Assembly: GCF_003205875.1 (NCBI RefSeq)
Contig: NZ_PUBZ01000103.1
Coordinates: 142,233 to 206,232 of the forward strand
Source: Herpetosiphon llansteffanensis
GTDB lineage: Bacteria; Chloroflexota; Chloroflexia; Chloroflexales; Herpetosiphonaceae
Direction: 5' to 3'
DNA length: 64,000 bases
Every line of letters begins with the position of its first letter. Within the stretch, counting starts at the first letter, position 1. The notes beneath the pieces were generated by a model. It saw only the letters and a list, made by a program, of their open reading frames with translations. It was not told where the DNA came from and did not search any database. Positions 46,421 to 55,615 of the stretch are shown here, in pieces. Position numbers and translations under genes: made by a program.

Positions 46421-46443
46421 GCATTTGTTTTGGGAGGCTTGTG

Positions 46444-47217
46444 ATGAATCAGTTTGATGATGTACGTGCCGTGTTATGCGATATGGATGGCGTATTAGTC
46501 CACGGCGCGCAAATTATTCCTGGCGCACCGGAGTTTTTGGGTCGGCTCCGCGCTTCAGGTCGCAAATTTTTAGTTTTGACCAATAACTCAATTTATACGC
46601 CGCGCGATTTGCAAGCACGTTTGGCACGCATTGGCTTGCCCTTAGAAATTGAAGATATTTATACCTCGGCCTTGGCCACCGCCAAATTTCTCGATTCGCA
46701 ACGACCCAATGGCACAGCTTTCGTGATTGGCGAGGCTGGGCTGACCAATGCGCTCTACGACGTTGGCTACACCATGACCGAGCATGATCCTGATTATGTG
46801 GTGATTGGCGAAACCACATCCTATAGCTTTGAACGTATCACCCAAGCTGTGCGTTTAGTGGCTGCTGGCTCACGCCTGATCGGCACCAATCCTGATGTTT
46901 CAGGGCCATCGGAGCGCGGAATTTTGCCAGCATGTGGCGCGGTTGTGGCCTTGATTCAAGCAGCAACGAATGCGGAAGCCTATTTTGTGGGCAAACCCAA
47001 CCCCGTGATGATGCGCACCGCTTTACGCACAATCGATTCGCATGCTGCCGAAGCGATGATGATTGGCGACCGCATGGACACCGATATTATTGGCGGCACC
47101 GAGGCTGGCATGCGCACCGCCCTCGTGCTTTCGGGCATGATGACCCGCTTGGATGCAGAGCGCTACCCCTATCGCCCAACCGCAATTATTGAATCAGTCG
47201 CAGAATTGTTCAATTAA
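46444..47217 (+). CDS. HAD-IIA family phosphatase (NagD-like)
   Basis: A 257-residue cytoplasmic phosphatase. HAD motif I is LCDMDGVLVHGAQIIPGA (nucleophile and acid Asp in DMDG), motif II is FLVLTNNSIYTPRDL, and motif III/IV gives KPNPVMMRTAL and MIGDRMDTDIIGGTEAGMRT. The C2 cap between them, with EHDPDYVVIGET, defines subclass IIA, which includes NagD/UmpH nucleotidases and 4-nitrophenylphosphatases. ATG at 46444 follows GGGAGG at six bases; GTG three bases earlier is less well spaced. A strong terminator follows. Confidence 0.88.
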   Translation: MNQFDDVRAVLCDMDGVLVHGAQIIPGAPEFLGRLRASGRKFLVLTNNSIYTPRDLQARLARIGLPLEIEDIYTSALATAKFLDSQRPNGTAFVIGEAGLTNALYDVGYTMTEHDPDYVVIGETTSYSFERITQAVRLVAAGSRLIGTNPDVSGPSERGILPACGAVVALIQAATNAEAYFVGKPNPVMMRTALRTIDSHAAEAMMIGDRMDTDIIGGTEAGMRTALVLSGMMTRLDAERYPYRPTAIIESVAELFN

Positions 47218-47221
47218 ACAG

Positions 47222-47258
47222 CAAACGTCCGCTGGTATTGCACAGCGGACGTTTGTTT
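47222..47258. terminator. Bidirectional terminator between HAD gene and panB
   Basis: Stem AAACGTCCGCTG / CAGCGGACGTTT with an eight-base loop; short T-run after it on the plus strand. It serves the two convergent genes. Confidence 0.8.
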
Positions 47259-47269
47259 CAACTACTCAT

Positions 47270-48136
47270 TTAGACGCTGACTTTGGCGTTTGCACCGAGG
47301 CTGACAGACTGCTCACCGAGCGCTTCGGTTAATGTTTTAGCATCGATCACACTGCTATTGGCAGCAGTTGGAAAACTCCGCTCGCGCACTTCGTGGGCAT
47401 ATTGATTCAGCGCTTGTTCAATTGTGCTGCCCAAATCGGCGTAGCGTTTGGTGTGGCGGGGAAGATGATCGCTATACAATCCCAAAATATCGTGCCAAAC
47501 TTGTACCTCGCCATCGCAACCAACCCCTGCGCCAATCCCAATCGTCGGAATATGCAGCCGCTCGGTGATTGCTTTGGCCAACGCAGCGGGAATTAACTCC
47601 AACACAATTGCAAACGCGCCAGCAGCTTCCAAGGCCAACGCATCTTCGAGCAACTGACGAGCATGAGCCACGGTTTTGCCCTGCACACGCATACCAATTT
47701 GATTGACTGATTGCGGCGTAAAGCCCAAGTGGCCCATCACGGGAATGCCCAAATCGACCAGCCGGCGCACGGTTGGGGCCATGGTCACGCCGCCTTCCAA
47801 CTTAACCGCGCCACAACCGCCAAGCTGCATCAATTTGCCAGCATTTTGGATGGCCTGCTCAGGGCTGGTGTAGCTCAAAAATGTTAAATCGCTGACCACA
47901 AGGGCTTTGCTGCTGCCGCGCATCACGGCCTTGGTGTGATAGACAATTTCATCGATGGTAACGGGCACGGTCGAGCTATTGCCCTGCACAACCATACCCA
48001 ACGAATCGCCCACCAAAATCAAGGGAATATCGGTGCGATCGATCAATTGGGCGCTGGTGTAGTCATAAGCAGTCACCATCACCAAGCGTTCGCCTCGATC
48101 TTTCATCCGTTGAATGTCGCTTAATTGGGTACGCAT
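47270..48136 (-). CDS. panB: 3-Methyl-2-oxobutanoate hydroxymethyltransferase
   Basis: A 288-residue enzyme that transfers a hydroxymethyl group from methylene-THF to ketoisovalerate, forming ketopantoate for pantothenate/CoA. Motifs: [39 protein letters not shown] with the Mg ligand Asp, [58 protein letters not shown] and the catalytic-site [20 protein letters not shown]. Length and order fit the family. Start ATG 48136 follows AGGAG. The nearest upstream gene in the same direction, a DUF2520 protein, may act next in the pathway. Confidence 0.95.
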   Translation of the reverse strand: MRTQLSDIQRMKDRGERLVMVTAYDYTSAQLIDRTDIPLILVGDSLGMVVQGNSSTVPVTIDEIVYHTKAVMRGSSKALVVSDLTFLSYTSPEQAIQNAGKLMQLGGCGAVKLEGGVTMAPTVRRLVDLGIPVMGHLGFTPQSVNQIGMRVQGKTVAHARQLLEDALALEAAGAFAIVLELIPAALAKAITERLHIPTIGIGAGVGCDGEVQVWHDILGLYSDHLPRHTKRYADLGSTIEQALNQYAHEVRERSFPTAANSSVIDAKTLTEALGEQSVSLGANAKVSV

Positions 48137-48179
48137 TGCTTAGCTCCTTTGCTTGGTTGATAAAGAATTGTTTAACGTT

Positions 48180-48641
48180 CTGATCCACGAGGGGAACGAA
48201 GAATACGAAGGCTATGGGCTATAGGCTGTTGGCTATCGGAACAATCGTTGGCATTTCAAACTCAGTTCTATCAGCCAAGAATCGTATGTTTTCTGCACTG
48301 TTGAATTAAGTTTTTTTGCCACGAATTGCACAAATATGTATTTTTTCGCCACAGATTGCCACAGATTGCTCAGATTGATTTCCCACTAGCCAACAGCCTA
48401 TAGCCAATTTTCCTCGCCCCTATTTTGACTTTTGACTTTTGACTTCATACGTTCTTATGTTCTATGCTCTTTGTTCTATGTTCTGATTTTCATCCTTCAT
48501 CCCTCATCCTTCTTACTTTCGCTATGTTCTATGTTCTATGCTCTATGCGCTGACTTTCATCCTTCATCCCTCATCCTTCTTAATTTCGCTATGTTCTATG
48601 CGCTGACTTTCATCCTTCATCCCTCATCCTTCTTACTTTCG
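48180..48641. repeat. Repeat island with tandem block, upstream of panB
   Basis: No gene. Besides AACGAAGAATACGAAGG, GGCTATAGGCTGTTGGC and GCCACAGATTGCCACAG, the segment 48466-48657 is a tandem block: about three units of CTATGTTCTATG then CTGACTTTCATCCTTCATCC then CATCCTTCTTACTTTCG. Units have no unique spacers between them, so this is not CRISPR. The last unit runs into the end of the next gene. Confidence 0.85.
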
Positions 48642-49463
48642 CTATGTTCTATGTTCTAACAATGGTTGCGTTGCTTCAATGCAAGCGCGATACAAGCGCG
48701 CAATCTCGGGAGCATTAACATCCAGCGCCTGAAGATGGCGTTCAACTGTGCCATAATCGCCGCGGGCCAATGGGCCGGTTAATGCTTGCGGCAAACCAAG
48801 CCGTGCCAAATTCTCAACGTTATCGCGCAGCAACGGCACAAGTGCTTGCAAAGATTCAGGCCCCGACCAACCGCAAAGTTGCAGCAAATCGACCGCCCGT
48901 GCAGCGAGGGTAATGGCATAATTAGCTGAAAGCACGGCGGCACTGTGATAAAGCACTTTGTGCTCGGCCTGAATTGGGCGTGGAATTCCGCCAATGGCCT
49001 GCACAAGCTCGGCCAGCACCGCATAGAGCGCTGGCTCGGCCTCGATTGCCCAGGTAATTGCTTGGGGTAAGGGCGTTGTGCGGCTAGCAAACGGAGCCAA
49101 CGGATGGCAACTAGCAACTTGCCATCCGCGCACTTGCAACGGTTGCAACACGCTACTGGTCAAGGCTCCAGAACAATGCGCCACAATGCCATTACCTTGC
49201 GGCAATATTGCGGCGAGTTCTTGGGCTAACGGGGCCAATTTATCATCGGGGATAGTCAGAAAAATAAGTTGGGCTTGGGCGAATAAAGCAGCAGGTGTTA
49301 GCACCGAGCATTCAAGCTGCTGGGCCAACATCTGGGTCGACGTTGGTGAACGTGAGGAAACGCCAGCAATCGGATAGCCAGCCTGCTTTAAGGCCAAAGC
49401 CAAAGCAGTGCCAACCTTGCCTGCGCCAAGCATGCCGACCGTCGGTCGAGCGGAAAAAGCCAT
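48642..49463 (-). CDS. Rossmann/DUF2520 dehydrogenase-like protein, candidate ketopantoate reductase
   Basis: A 273-residue NAD(P)-binding protein. N-terminal Rossmann domain with TVGMLGAGKVGTALALALKQ (GxGxxG) and FLTIPDDKL; a DUF2520 domain follows with VAHCSGALTSSVL, SCHPLAPFA, HSAAVLSANYAITLAARAVD and LTGPLARGDYGTVERHL. DUF2520 proteins lie near pan genes in many genomes, and I recall an alternative ketopantoate reductase (PanG) with this architecture, which would supply the step after PanB. GGAGG in the leader hairpin is the ribosome site. The last four residues, EHRT, and the stop come from dispersed repeat DNA. Confidence 0.8.
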   Translation of the reverse strand: MAFSARPTVGMLGAGKVGTALALALKQAGYPIAGVSSRSPTSTQMLAQQLECSVLTPAALFAQAQLIFLTIPDDKLAPLAQELAAILPQGNGIVAHCSGALTSSVLQPLQVRGWQVASCHPLAPFASRTTPLPQAITWAIEAEPALYAVLAELVQAIGGIPRPIQAEHKVLYHSAAVLSANYAITLAARAVDLLQLCGWSGPESLQALVPLLRDNVENLARLGLPQALTGPLARGDYGTVERHLQALDVNAPEIARLYRACIEATQPLLEHRT

Positions 49464-49641
49464 AAAAAAACCTCCGCAACGCCGAATCGCGTCAGCCGAG
49501 GAGAACGAAGCACATCACTGTGTACTTACCATCTCGGTCGGGTGCGATCCAAGTGGTGTTTGAAACCAGAAAACGAACCAGTGCTTCCCGCCAACAATGG
49601 TCGAGAGCATGATCATTGTAGCACGTTCTGTTAAATGTCAA
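49464..49641 (-). promoter_or_regulatory. Promoter and structured leader with intrinsic terminator (attenuator-like)
   Basis: On the minus strand TTGACA (49641-49636) and TACAAT (49620-49615) are 15 bases apart. Downstream a roughly 145-base leader ends in CCTC-GC-GACGC paired with GCGTT-GC-GAGG (about 49503-49471, one mismatch and one bulge) followed by seven T (49470-49464) and then the DUF2520 ATG. The GGAGG of the stem is also the ribosome site. Upstream, CCGAG (about 49537-49533) can pair with CTCGG of the terminator stem as an antiterminator. The leader contains a frame, 49616-49515, of 33 codons with HWFVFWF. T-box conserved words were sought and not found. Confidence 0.6.
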
Positions 49642-49659
49642 TCCAGTCAAAATTTGTGC

Positions 49660-49878
49660 GCTTCGTGGATCATGAGTTCAACGCAGAGGCGCAAAGGAAC
49701 CGAAGGATGAAGGATGAAGGATGAGGGATGAAAAGAGCATAGAACATATGAATAAGGTTATAGGCTGTGGGCTATTTCGGAGGTTGCTTGAAATGGCAAC
49801 AATTGTTCCGCTAGCCTCATGCCAATAGCCTATAGCCTATCACTCTTCGCGGTTCCAATCCCCAACCCCCAACCTCAA
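49660..49878. repeat. Repeat island upstream of the yhhN-like gene's stop
   Basis: No gene. TTCGTGGATCATG (about 49662), GATGAAGGATGAAGGATGAG, GCATAGAACATATG, AGGCTGTGGGCTATTTCGG, TGCCAATAGCCTATAGCC and CCCCAACCCCCAACC. Confidence 0.8.
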
Positions 49879-50577
49879 TTATAACAACCACGCCATGCTA
49901 TACACAATCAAGGCTTGGGCTGGGCCATAGGTAAACCAAACTACGTCGCCAATCCCGCGCCAGTGAGCATTATTAAACAGCTGGGTTGCCAAGACTAAAT
50001 CGCTCAGCAAAAAGAGCGCAGCCCCAACCGCAAAAGTCGCCATTGGCAATTGCTCCAAGGCCACGCCGGTGGCAACTCCAGTTGTGCTAGCAAGCAATAA
50101 AGCATAGGGCAAGGCAACTTGATGCAAACGGCTGCGTGAGCTATCGTGCCAAACGATCATATACCAGCCAATCGCCCCAACGATCATCCAGATGAGCCAA
50201 CTCAGCCAATCAAAACGTTCGATGCGCAAGCCAGCGCTAATATAGGCAACGTGGCCCAAGCCAAACGCGCTCATCCCACCAAGCACATAATTGTTAATCG
50301 GAAAAACTTTGGCCATAAACAAATCGCCTAAAAAGCCCAAACTCATGCCAACTGCGAGCAATAAGGCCGTCAGATTGTGGGTTTGGCGCAATTGCCACCA
50401 CCAACTCCAAGCTGCCACAACTAAGATCGCCGATGATCCTAAACGCCCCCAAAGCGTCATGCGCCGTGTACCCTCTGGATTGGGCCGCCCAAGCACAAAC
50501 CCACCAACGAGCACAAGCGCCCAAGCGATCAATAATCCAGTCAACCAAAGCTGCATCGGAGCGGAGAGTGCGTCCAT
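49879..50577 (-). CDS. YhhN/TMEM86 family membrane protein (lysoplasmalogenase-like)
   Basis: A 232-residue protein with about eight TM helices. The ATG at 50577 follows GGAG; an earlier in-frame codon at 50616 lacks one. Family motifs: GMSLGFLGDLFMAKVFPINN (the two Asp/metal-like region) and ALFLLSDLVLATQLFNN. Animal TMEM86 and some bacterial homologues hydrolyse the vinyl-ether bond of lysoplasmalogens. In an aerobic bacterium the substrate may be another ether lipid. Divergent from the MBL hydrolase. Confidence 0.8.
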   Translation of the reverse strand: MDALSAPMQLWLTGLLIAWALVLVGGFVLGRPNPEGTRRMTLWGRLGSSAILVVAAWSWWWQLRQTHNLTALLLAVGMSLGFLGDLFMAKVFPINNYVLGGMSAFGLGHVAYISAGLRIERFDWLSWLIWMIVGAIGWYMIVWHDSSRSRLHQVALPYALLLASTTGVATGVALEQLPMATFAVGAALFLLSDLVLATQLFNNAHWRGIGDVVWFTYGPAQALIVYSMAWLL

Positions 50578-50693
50578 ACTGACTCCTATAGTGGCTACAA
50601 AATAGTAATTTTGCACCCTTGTCTGGTCTTTTGTGGCCTATTATACTAATTGCTGCGCTTTCTGCGCATCTTTCACGACCAAAGGAGATCATC

Positions 50694-51461
50694 GTGAACA
50701 ATTTAATTGTGCTTGGTTCTGGCACGGCACTTCCCGATGCTGAGCGTGAAAATAGTGGCTATGTTTGGCAAAGCGAGGCTGGTTTGGTCTTGCTCGATTG
50801 CGGCGGCAGCCCGTATCGCCGTATGCTCAAATATGGGCTTGATCCACGCCAACTGCGGGCGATCTTCATCTCGCACAATCACCCCGACCATCTGATGGGC
50901 CTGCCAAGTTTGTTGTTACACCTGTGGCTGGCGCAACACAATGGCGAATTGCTGGTTTTTGGCAATCAACGCACAATCGCTACTGCTGAGGCAGTCATTC
51001 AAGCAGCCGATTTGGGCATTCATGCAATTGTGCCAAGCTTTCAAACAGTAGCCGATGCTGGCGGCACAATCGAGCTACCATTCGATTTAGGCGCAAGCTT
51101 TACCAGCGCACCAACCTATCATAGCCGCCCAACCTTGGCCTTGCGCATCGATCAGCCAGGCAAACGGAGTTTGGTTTATGGAGCCGATAGTGGGCCATGC
51201 GAGGCATTGGTTGGGCTAAGCCAAGGCGCACATACCTTAATTCATGAATGCACCGTGTCAACACCGTTCGAAACCCATTCAACACCTGAACAGGCCGCGA
51301 CCGCTGCCCAAAACGCTGGCGTGCAACGGCTGATTCTGACCCACTATAGCCCAATCAACACAGCGCCAGAGGCCGAAGTATTGGCCCGTGTCGCCAAGAT
51401 TTTCCAAGGCGAGGTTTTGATCGCCCATGATGGCGCTGTTTTTGCATTGAGCGAGGCATAA
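50694..51461 (+). CDS. MBL-fold metal-dependent hydrolase (RNase Z-like)
   Basis: A 255-residue metallo-beta-lactamase fold enzyme. It begins NNLIVLGSGTALPDAERENS after GTG at 50694, preceded by AAAGGAG. The metal motif is ISHNHPDHLMGLPSLLLHLW (HxHxDH), with further ligands expected in YGADSGPCEAL and ILTHYSPINT. The GSGTA opening and overall layout match the RNase Z/arylsulfatase-like branch. The substrate cannot be fixed: a true tRNase Z has a flexible arm that is hard to see here. Confidence 0.85.
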   Translation: MNNLIVLGSGTALPDAERENSGYVWQSEAGLVLLDCGGSPYRRMLKYGLDPRQLRAIFISHNHPDHLMGLPSLLLHLWLAQHNGELLVFGNQRTIATAEAVIQAADLGIHAIVPSFQTVADAGGTIELPFDLGASFTSAPTYHSRPTLALRIDQPGKRSLVYGADSGPCEALVGLSQGAHTLIHECTVSTPFETHSTPEQAATAAQNAGVQRLILTHYSPINTAPEAEVLARVAKIFQGEVLIAHDGAVFALSEA

Positions 51462-51530
51462 GCATGCTAAGATAGCGTTGTGGTTACGGCCACCTCTTTT
51501 TGTGTCACTTCCCAATAAGGAGCTACGCCA

Positions 51531-51887
51531 ATGGTTGTGCGCTTAGTTCGGTTAAAATTTGCACCCGAACATGTAGCAGAATTTCTTGCATTTTATGCTG
51601 AATGCGAGCCAACAATTCGCCATCAAGAAGGCTGTTTAGCCTTATCGCTTTTACGTGAAACTGGCGACCCAACCGCCTTTGCAACCTGGAGCACCTGGGA
51701 ATCAGGCCGTGACTTGCAACGCTATCGCCGCTCGGAGTTTTTCCGTGGTTTTTGGCCACGAGTCAAATCGCTGTTGCGCGAGCCTGCCGATGCAGTTTCT
51801 TACGATGCATTAACTGGCGATGCTATTCCCGATTTTCATCCGCAGCCAACACATGGTGCTCCGTTAACGCCGCTTGCAACTGAGTAA
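51531..51887 (+). CDS. Antibiotic-biosynthesis-monooxygenase (ABM) domain protein
   Basis: A 118-residue dimeric alpha-beta barrel protein. MVVRLVRLKFAPEHVAEFLA opens the ABM fold; EGCLALSLLRETGDPTAFAT and WSTWESGRDLQRYRRSEFFR follow. Members are heme-degrading, quinone-oxidising or simply signalling proteins; no clear catalytic residue can be named. TAAGGAG precedes the ATG. Its 3' end overlaps the convergent mechanosensitive-channel gene by 65 bases. Confidence 0.75.
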   Translation: MVVRLVRLKFAPEHVAEFLAFYAECEPTIRHQEGCLALSLLRETGDPTAFATWSTWESGRDLQRYRRSEFFRGFWPRVKSLLREPADAVSYDALTGDAIPDFHPQPTHGAPLTPLATE

Positions 51888-52638
51888 TCAAGCGCTCACG
51901 CACTGCCGGAGCCATGCTATAGCGGGCCTTAACTTTTAATGTAATCGTCGTCGTTACTGCACCAATCTCACCATCTTCGCTGATGATTTCAGGGGTTTCG
52001 ATCACATCATCGCCGGGATCGCTGATCACTTGGTGCAGAACGACCATCGTTTCATCAAGTTTGGTCGTCGGCACGGTTAATTTAATGCTGGCTGGCGACC
52101 ATTTGCCACGCGTAAAATTGCGAATCGTGCGAATATCGCCATTTGGCACCAGCCAAAGCTCGCCCGACTCGCCGCGAATATAGGTCATGCGCAAACTGAT
52201 CCGTTCAACACACCCCACCACTTGGCGATCGCCAATCTCCACTTTATCGCCTAAAGCAAATTGATCCTCGAAAAGTAGGGTAATGCCACCCAGAAAATCG
52301 CTCACATATGGGCGGGCGCTAAAGCCCAAGCCAGCGCTAAACAAGCCCAAAAAGGTAAATAAGGCGCTTGGCTGCACAAACATGCCCAAAATCAAAAACA
52401 ACGAAATTAATATCGCCAAGCCATTGGTTAACGATGAAACCAAGGCCCGCAAGGTGGTGCGCCGGCGCTCGCTCAGATTATGCCGCAACAGTTGAGCATT
52501 CGAGAGAAAAGCGCGCCGAATGATGACGCTAATTGTTCGAGCGGCTACAGCAACCACTAAAAAGGTAATTGTGCCCCGAAGAAGGTAGTATGCAATGCTA
52601 TTTGCTGGTGGTAAATAGGGTTGAAGCCAATCGAACAT
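51823..52638 (-). CDS. Small-conductance mechanosensitive channel (MscS family)
   Basis: A 271-residue protein with three TM helices; the third, pore-lining one reads FLGLFSAGLGFSARPYVSDF (Ala/Gly ridges typical of MscS). The beta domain follows: GGITLLFEDQFALGDKVEIG with the conserved DxxxxGDxVEI, then VVGCVERISLRMTYIRGESG and LVPNGDIRTIRNFTRGKW. A C-terminal alpha-beta domain completes it. It opens under membrane tension to release solutes. The start has AGAGGA upstream. Confidence 0.9.
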   Translation of the reverse strand: MFDWLQPYLPPANSIAYYLLRGTITFLVVAVAARTISVIIRRAFLSNAQLLRHNLSERRRTTLRALVSSLTNGLAILISLFLILGMFVQPSALFTFLGLFSAGLGFSARPYVSDFLGGITLLFEDQFALGDKVEIGDRQVVGCVERISLRMTYIRGESGELWLVPNGDIRTIRNFTRGKWSPASIKLTVPTTKLDETMVVLHQVISDPGDDVIETPEIISEDGEIGAVTTTITLKVKARYSMAPAVRERLITQLQAALTEHHVLAADENRE

Positions 52639-52659
52639 AGGGTTCCTCTGCTAAATGTT

Positions 52660-52965
52660 TTGCCGAAGTATGCGGCAATTCGCATGCCACAGAGTAGCAT
52701 AGGAAAGGATGAAGGATGAGGGATGAGGGAGGAAAGCAAAAGGCAAAAATCAGAAGTCAAAATCAAAAAGGGCGTAGAGGTCAGGGTCAAGGATTAACGC
52801 AGCGGCGCAGAGCGACGATGGCTAGAGGCTATTGGCTTTGGACTATCGTAACATTCTTCGGGTAATTCGGGCAATTCGTGGCTAAGAAGAACTCTCTTCG
52901 TGTAGCTTCGTGTCCTTCGTGGATCAAAACGTAACTTCATAATTCATCCCTCATATTTCATCCTT
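52660..52965. repeat. Repeat island between mscS-like and rho genes
   Basis: No gene. GGATGAAGGATGAGGG (about 52709), AAAATCAGAAGTCAAAATC (about 52748), GCTATTGGCTTTGGACTATCG, TTCGTGTAGCTTCGTGTCC (about 52898) and CATCCCTCATATTTCATCC. Confidence 0.8.
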
Positions 52966-53011
52966 AAAAAAACGCTTCCCTGCCCTCAATCAATGAGAAC
53001 AGGGAAGCGTT
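52966..53011 (-). terminator. Intrinsic terminator of rho
   Basis: Stem AACGCTTCCCTG / CAGGGAAGCGTT (52971-52982 with 53000-53011); on the minus strand seven T follow. Confidence 0.93.
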
Positions 53012-53026
53012 ATGGTTGCCCAATAG

Positions 53027-54277
53027 TTAGAGGCTCTTGTTGAGCGTCAGCAAGAACTCATCGTTGGTACGGGTTTTGGACATGCGCGTCAGCACTAATT
53101 CGGTGCCTTCGTTTTCGCCCAACATACTCACCATCCGCCGCAAGGTCCAAACTTGGCGCAATTGCTCGGGCAAGAGCAACAATTCATCGCGCCGCGTTGA
53201 GGAGCGGGCAATATCGACTGCAGGATAGGTGCGGCGTTCAGCTAAGCGCCGTTCCAAGTGCAATTCCATGTTGCCAGTACCCTTGAATTCTTCGTAAATC
53301 ACGTCGTCCATACGGCTACCAGTATCAACCAAACAGGTAGCGATGATCGTCAAGGAGCCGCCGCCTTCGATGTTACGGGCAGCACCAAAGAAGCGCTTTG
53401 GGGGGTAAAGCGCAACCGGGTCGATACCACCAGTCAAGGTTCGGCCTGATGGCGGCATATCCAAGTTGTAGGCGCGCGCCAAACGGGTGATTGAGTCCAT
53501 CAAAATCACCACATCTTGGCCACCTTCGACCAAGCGTTTTGCTCGTTCGAGGGTCATTTCTGAAACTTTGGTGTGGTCTTCGACTGGCTCATCGAAGGTC
53601 GAAGCAATGACTTCGCCGCGCACTGAGCGCCGCATATCAGTTACTTCTTCTGGGCGCTCGCCAATCAACAAGACCATCAAGTGGGCATCTTGATAATTCG
53701 AGGTGATGCCATTGGCAATCGCCTTCATCAACATCGTTTTACCAGCTTTGGGGGGCGAAACCAACAAACCACGCTGGCCACGACCGATTGGCGCAATCAA
53801 ATCAACCAAGCGGGTTGAGAGAATTTGTGGCTCGGTTTCCAAAATAAAGCGTTCATTGGGAAAAATCGGGGTCAATTTTTCAAAATGGGGGCGCTTGCGA
53901 GCTTGCTCAGGGTCCATGCCATTAACTAATTCAACCCGCAGCAAACTATAGTAGCGTTCACTTTCCTTGGGTGGGCGAATTTGGCCGGAGATGCGGTCGC
54001 CAGTGCGGAGGCCAAAGCGACGAATTTGGGTTTGCGAGACATACACATCATCGGGGCCAGGCAGCATCCGATCACTCCGCAGAAACCCGAAACCATCAGA
54101 AACGATGTCGAGAATCCCCGTGTTGAAAATATTGCCTGCTTGTTCAGTTTGAGCCTGAATTAATTTGTAAATGAGGTCTTGTTTCTTGAGGCGACTATAG
54201 CCAGAGATATCTAACTCCCGAGCCATTTCTTGGAGGTCGCTCAACGTTTTGTTTTCTAAATCAGCAAGGTTGACCAC
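53027..54277 (-). CDS. rho: Transcription termination factor Rho
   Basis: A 416-residue hexameric RNA helicase. N-terminal Rho-N ([20 protein letters not shown]), an OB-fold RNA-binding domain ([16 protein letters not shown] with [17 protein letters not shown]), and the ATPase: P-loop [14 protein letters not shown], Walker [17 protein letters not shown], the Q and R loops ([40 protein letters not shown]), and the C-terminal arginine-finger region. GTG start at 54277 after AGGAGG. The absence of long insertions makes it a compact type. Confidence 0.97.
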   Translation of the reverse strand: MVNLADLENKTLSDLQEMARELDISGYSRLKKQDLIYKLIQAQTEQAGNIFNTGILDIVSDGFGFLRSDRMLPGPDDVYVSQTQIRRFGLRTGDRISGQIRPPKESERYYSLLRVELVNGMDPEQARKRPHFEKLTPIFPNERFILETEPQILSTRLVDLIAPIGRGQRGLLVSPPKAGKTMLMKAIANGITSNYQDAHLMVLLIGERPEEVTDMRRSVRGEVIASTFDEPVEDHTKVSEMTLERAKRLVEGGQDVVILMDSITRLARAYNLDMPPSGRTLTGGIDPVALYPPKRFFGAARNIEGGGSLTIIATCLVDTGSRMDDVIYEEFKGTGNMELHLERRLAERRTYPAVDIARSSTRRDELLLLPEQLRQVWTLRRMVSMLGENEGTELVLTRMSKTRTNDEFLLTLNKSL

Positions 54278-54550
54278 CGTGCTATCCTCCTACGATGAAT
54301 TCTTACAGCGGGCGTGCATCATCCGACCTCTTCAAAAAATCAATGGCGTTGCGTGGCGAACTAAATAGCATAGTTCAACCAATATGCCGCACTACCATGC
54401 GTTCACGGACGTGCCCACAATGGGAAGCGATCTTGTGAGGGGATGTAACAATGAGTTGTGTTTTAAAATAGTTGGCTGCTGTTTGGAGATGTGTGAATGT
54501 GACGCTGGAAGGGGATTCCCAAATGCGTCGCACGCAGTATACCACGACTG
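54278..54550. other. Long rho leader region, no gene
   Basis: About 270 bases with no supported ORF and none of the window's repeat families. Long untranslated leaders are common in front of rho because it regulates itself, so this region is a candidate regulatory leader. I see no strong hairpin in it. Confidence 0.4.
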
Positions 54551-54588
54551 ACAAAAGCAAGCAACGCCATTTTTCGCATGACGTTGCT
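54551..54588 (-). terminator. Terminator after glpX
   Basis: Minus-strand stem AGCAACGTCAT / ATGGCGTTGCT (one mismatch) at 54588-54560, followed by TGCTTTTG. Confidence 0.7.
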
Positions 54589-54628
54589 CAATTTTAAGCA
54601 ATTTCTAACTTATGCAGCAATGATATTT

Positions 54629-55615
54629 TTAGTGCTCAGCAAACGGCAAATCTGAGATCCGCATCAATTTATCCCAACGGTGACGAGACTCGATGTAGCG
54701 CACTGTGCCAGAGGCCGAACGCATAACCAACGAGTGAGTGGTAGCACCCCACCCAAAAAATTGTACGCCTTTGAGAAAATCTCCGGTCGTAATTCCCGTC
54801 GCCGCCCAAAAAATATTGTCTCCTTGTACCAAATCGTTGGTCGTGTACACTTTTTCGAGATCCAAGCCATTCTGACGGGCTAGGTCGCGCTCACCATCAT
54901 TGCGAGGCCAGAGCTTACATTGAATCTCGCCACCAGTACACTTCATGGCACAGGCCGAAATCACCGACTCTGGTGCTCCGCCAATGCCCATCAGAATATC
55001 TGCGGGGGCCTCAAGCATACTCGGCATGAGGCTCGCTGCAACGTCACCATGCAAAATCAGCTTAATCCGCGCTCCTAGTTCACGAATCCGCGCAATAACA
55101 TCGTGATGACGGGGCCGATCAAGCACAATCACGGTTACGTCTTCGACCCGTTTTTTAAGTGCTTTGGCAACGCTTCGGATATTGTCCTCGACCGAAGCAT
55201 TGATATCAATACTACCCTTGGCCGATTCGCCAACGGCAATTTTATCCATGTAGACGATTCCAGGCGGGTTGAAAAGACTGCCGCGTTCCGCCGCTGCGAC
55301 GACCGCAATTGCCCCCGGCATGCCTTGCGCTAGCAAGGTCGTGCCTTCAACTGGATCGACCGCAATATCAACCTTTGGTTCGTTGCCGTTGCCGATCTGC
55401 TCGCCAATATAGAGCATTGGTGCTTCGTCTTTTTCGCCTTCGCCAATCACCACAATCCCATCCATATCGGTGGCATTGAGTGCAAAACGCATGGCATCGA
55501 CCGCCGCACCATCGGCTTCGTTCTTATCGCCCCGACCCATCCAGCGGGCTGACCGTAACGCAGCCGCTTCCGTTGCCCGTTGGAGATCAAACCCCAAATT
55601 TCGCTCCAGCTTCAT
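54629..55615 (-). CDS. glpX: Class II fructose-1,6-bisphosphatase
   Basis: A 328-residue gluconeogenic phosphatase of the GlpX type. The start at 55615 (MKLERNLGFDLQRATEAAAL) follows AAGGAGG. Metal and substrate motifs: MGRGDKNEADGAAVDAMRFA, IVVIGEGEKDEAPMLYIGEQ, VDIAVDPVEGTTLLAQGMPG, DRPRHHDVIARIRELGARIK and ILMGIGGAPESVISACAMKC. No frameshift. In cyanobacteria the homologue also hydrolyses sedoheptulose bisphosphate; that cannot be excluded. Confidence 0.95.
   Translation of the reverse strand: MKLERNLGFDLQRATEAAALRSARWMGRGDKNEADGAAVDAMRFALNATDMDGIVVIGEGEKDEAPMLYIGEQIGNGNEPKVDIAVDPVEGTTLLAQGMPGAIAVVAAAERGSLFNPPGIVYMDKIAVGESAKGSIDINASVEDNIRSVAKALKKRVEDVTVIVLDRPRHHDVIARIRELGARIKLILHGDVAASLMPSMLEAPADILMGIGGAPESVISACAMKCTGGEIQCKLWPRNDGERDLARQNGLDLEKVYTTNDLVQGDNIFWAATGITTGDFLKGVQFFGWGATTHSLVMRSASGTVRYIESRHRWDKLMRISDLPFAEH

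Noticed and set aside
48466..48657. Possible CRISPR array
   Set aside because: The tandem units directly abut one another, vary in length and contain no unique spacers; no cas gene is near.
49464..49620. T-box riboswitch
   Set aside because: The conserved T-box word and a specifier-loop stem I could recognise are absent; the leader is also short.
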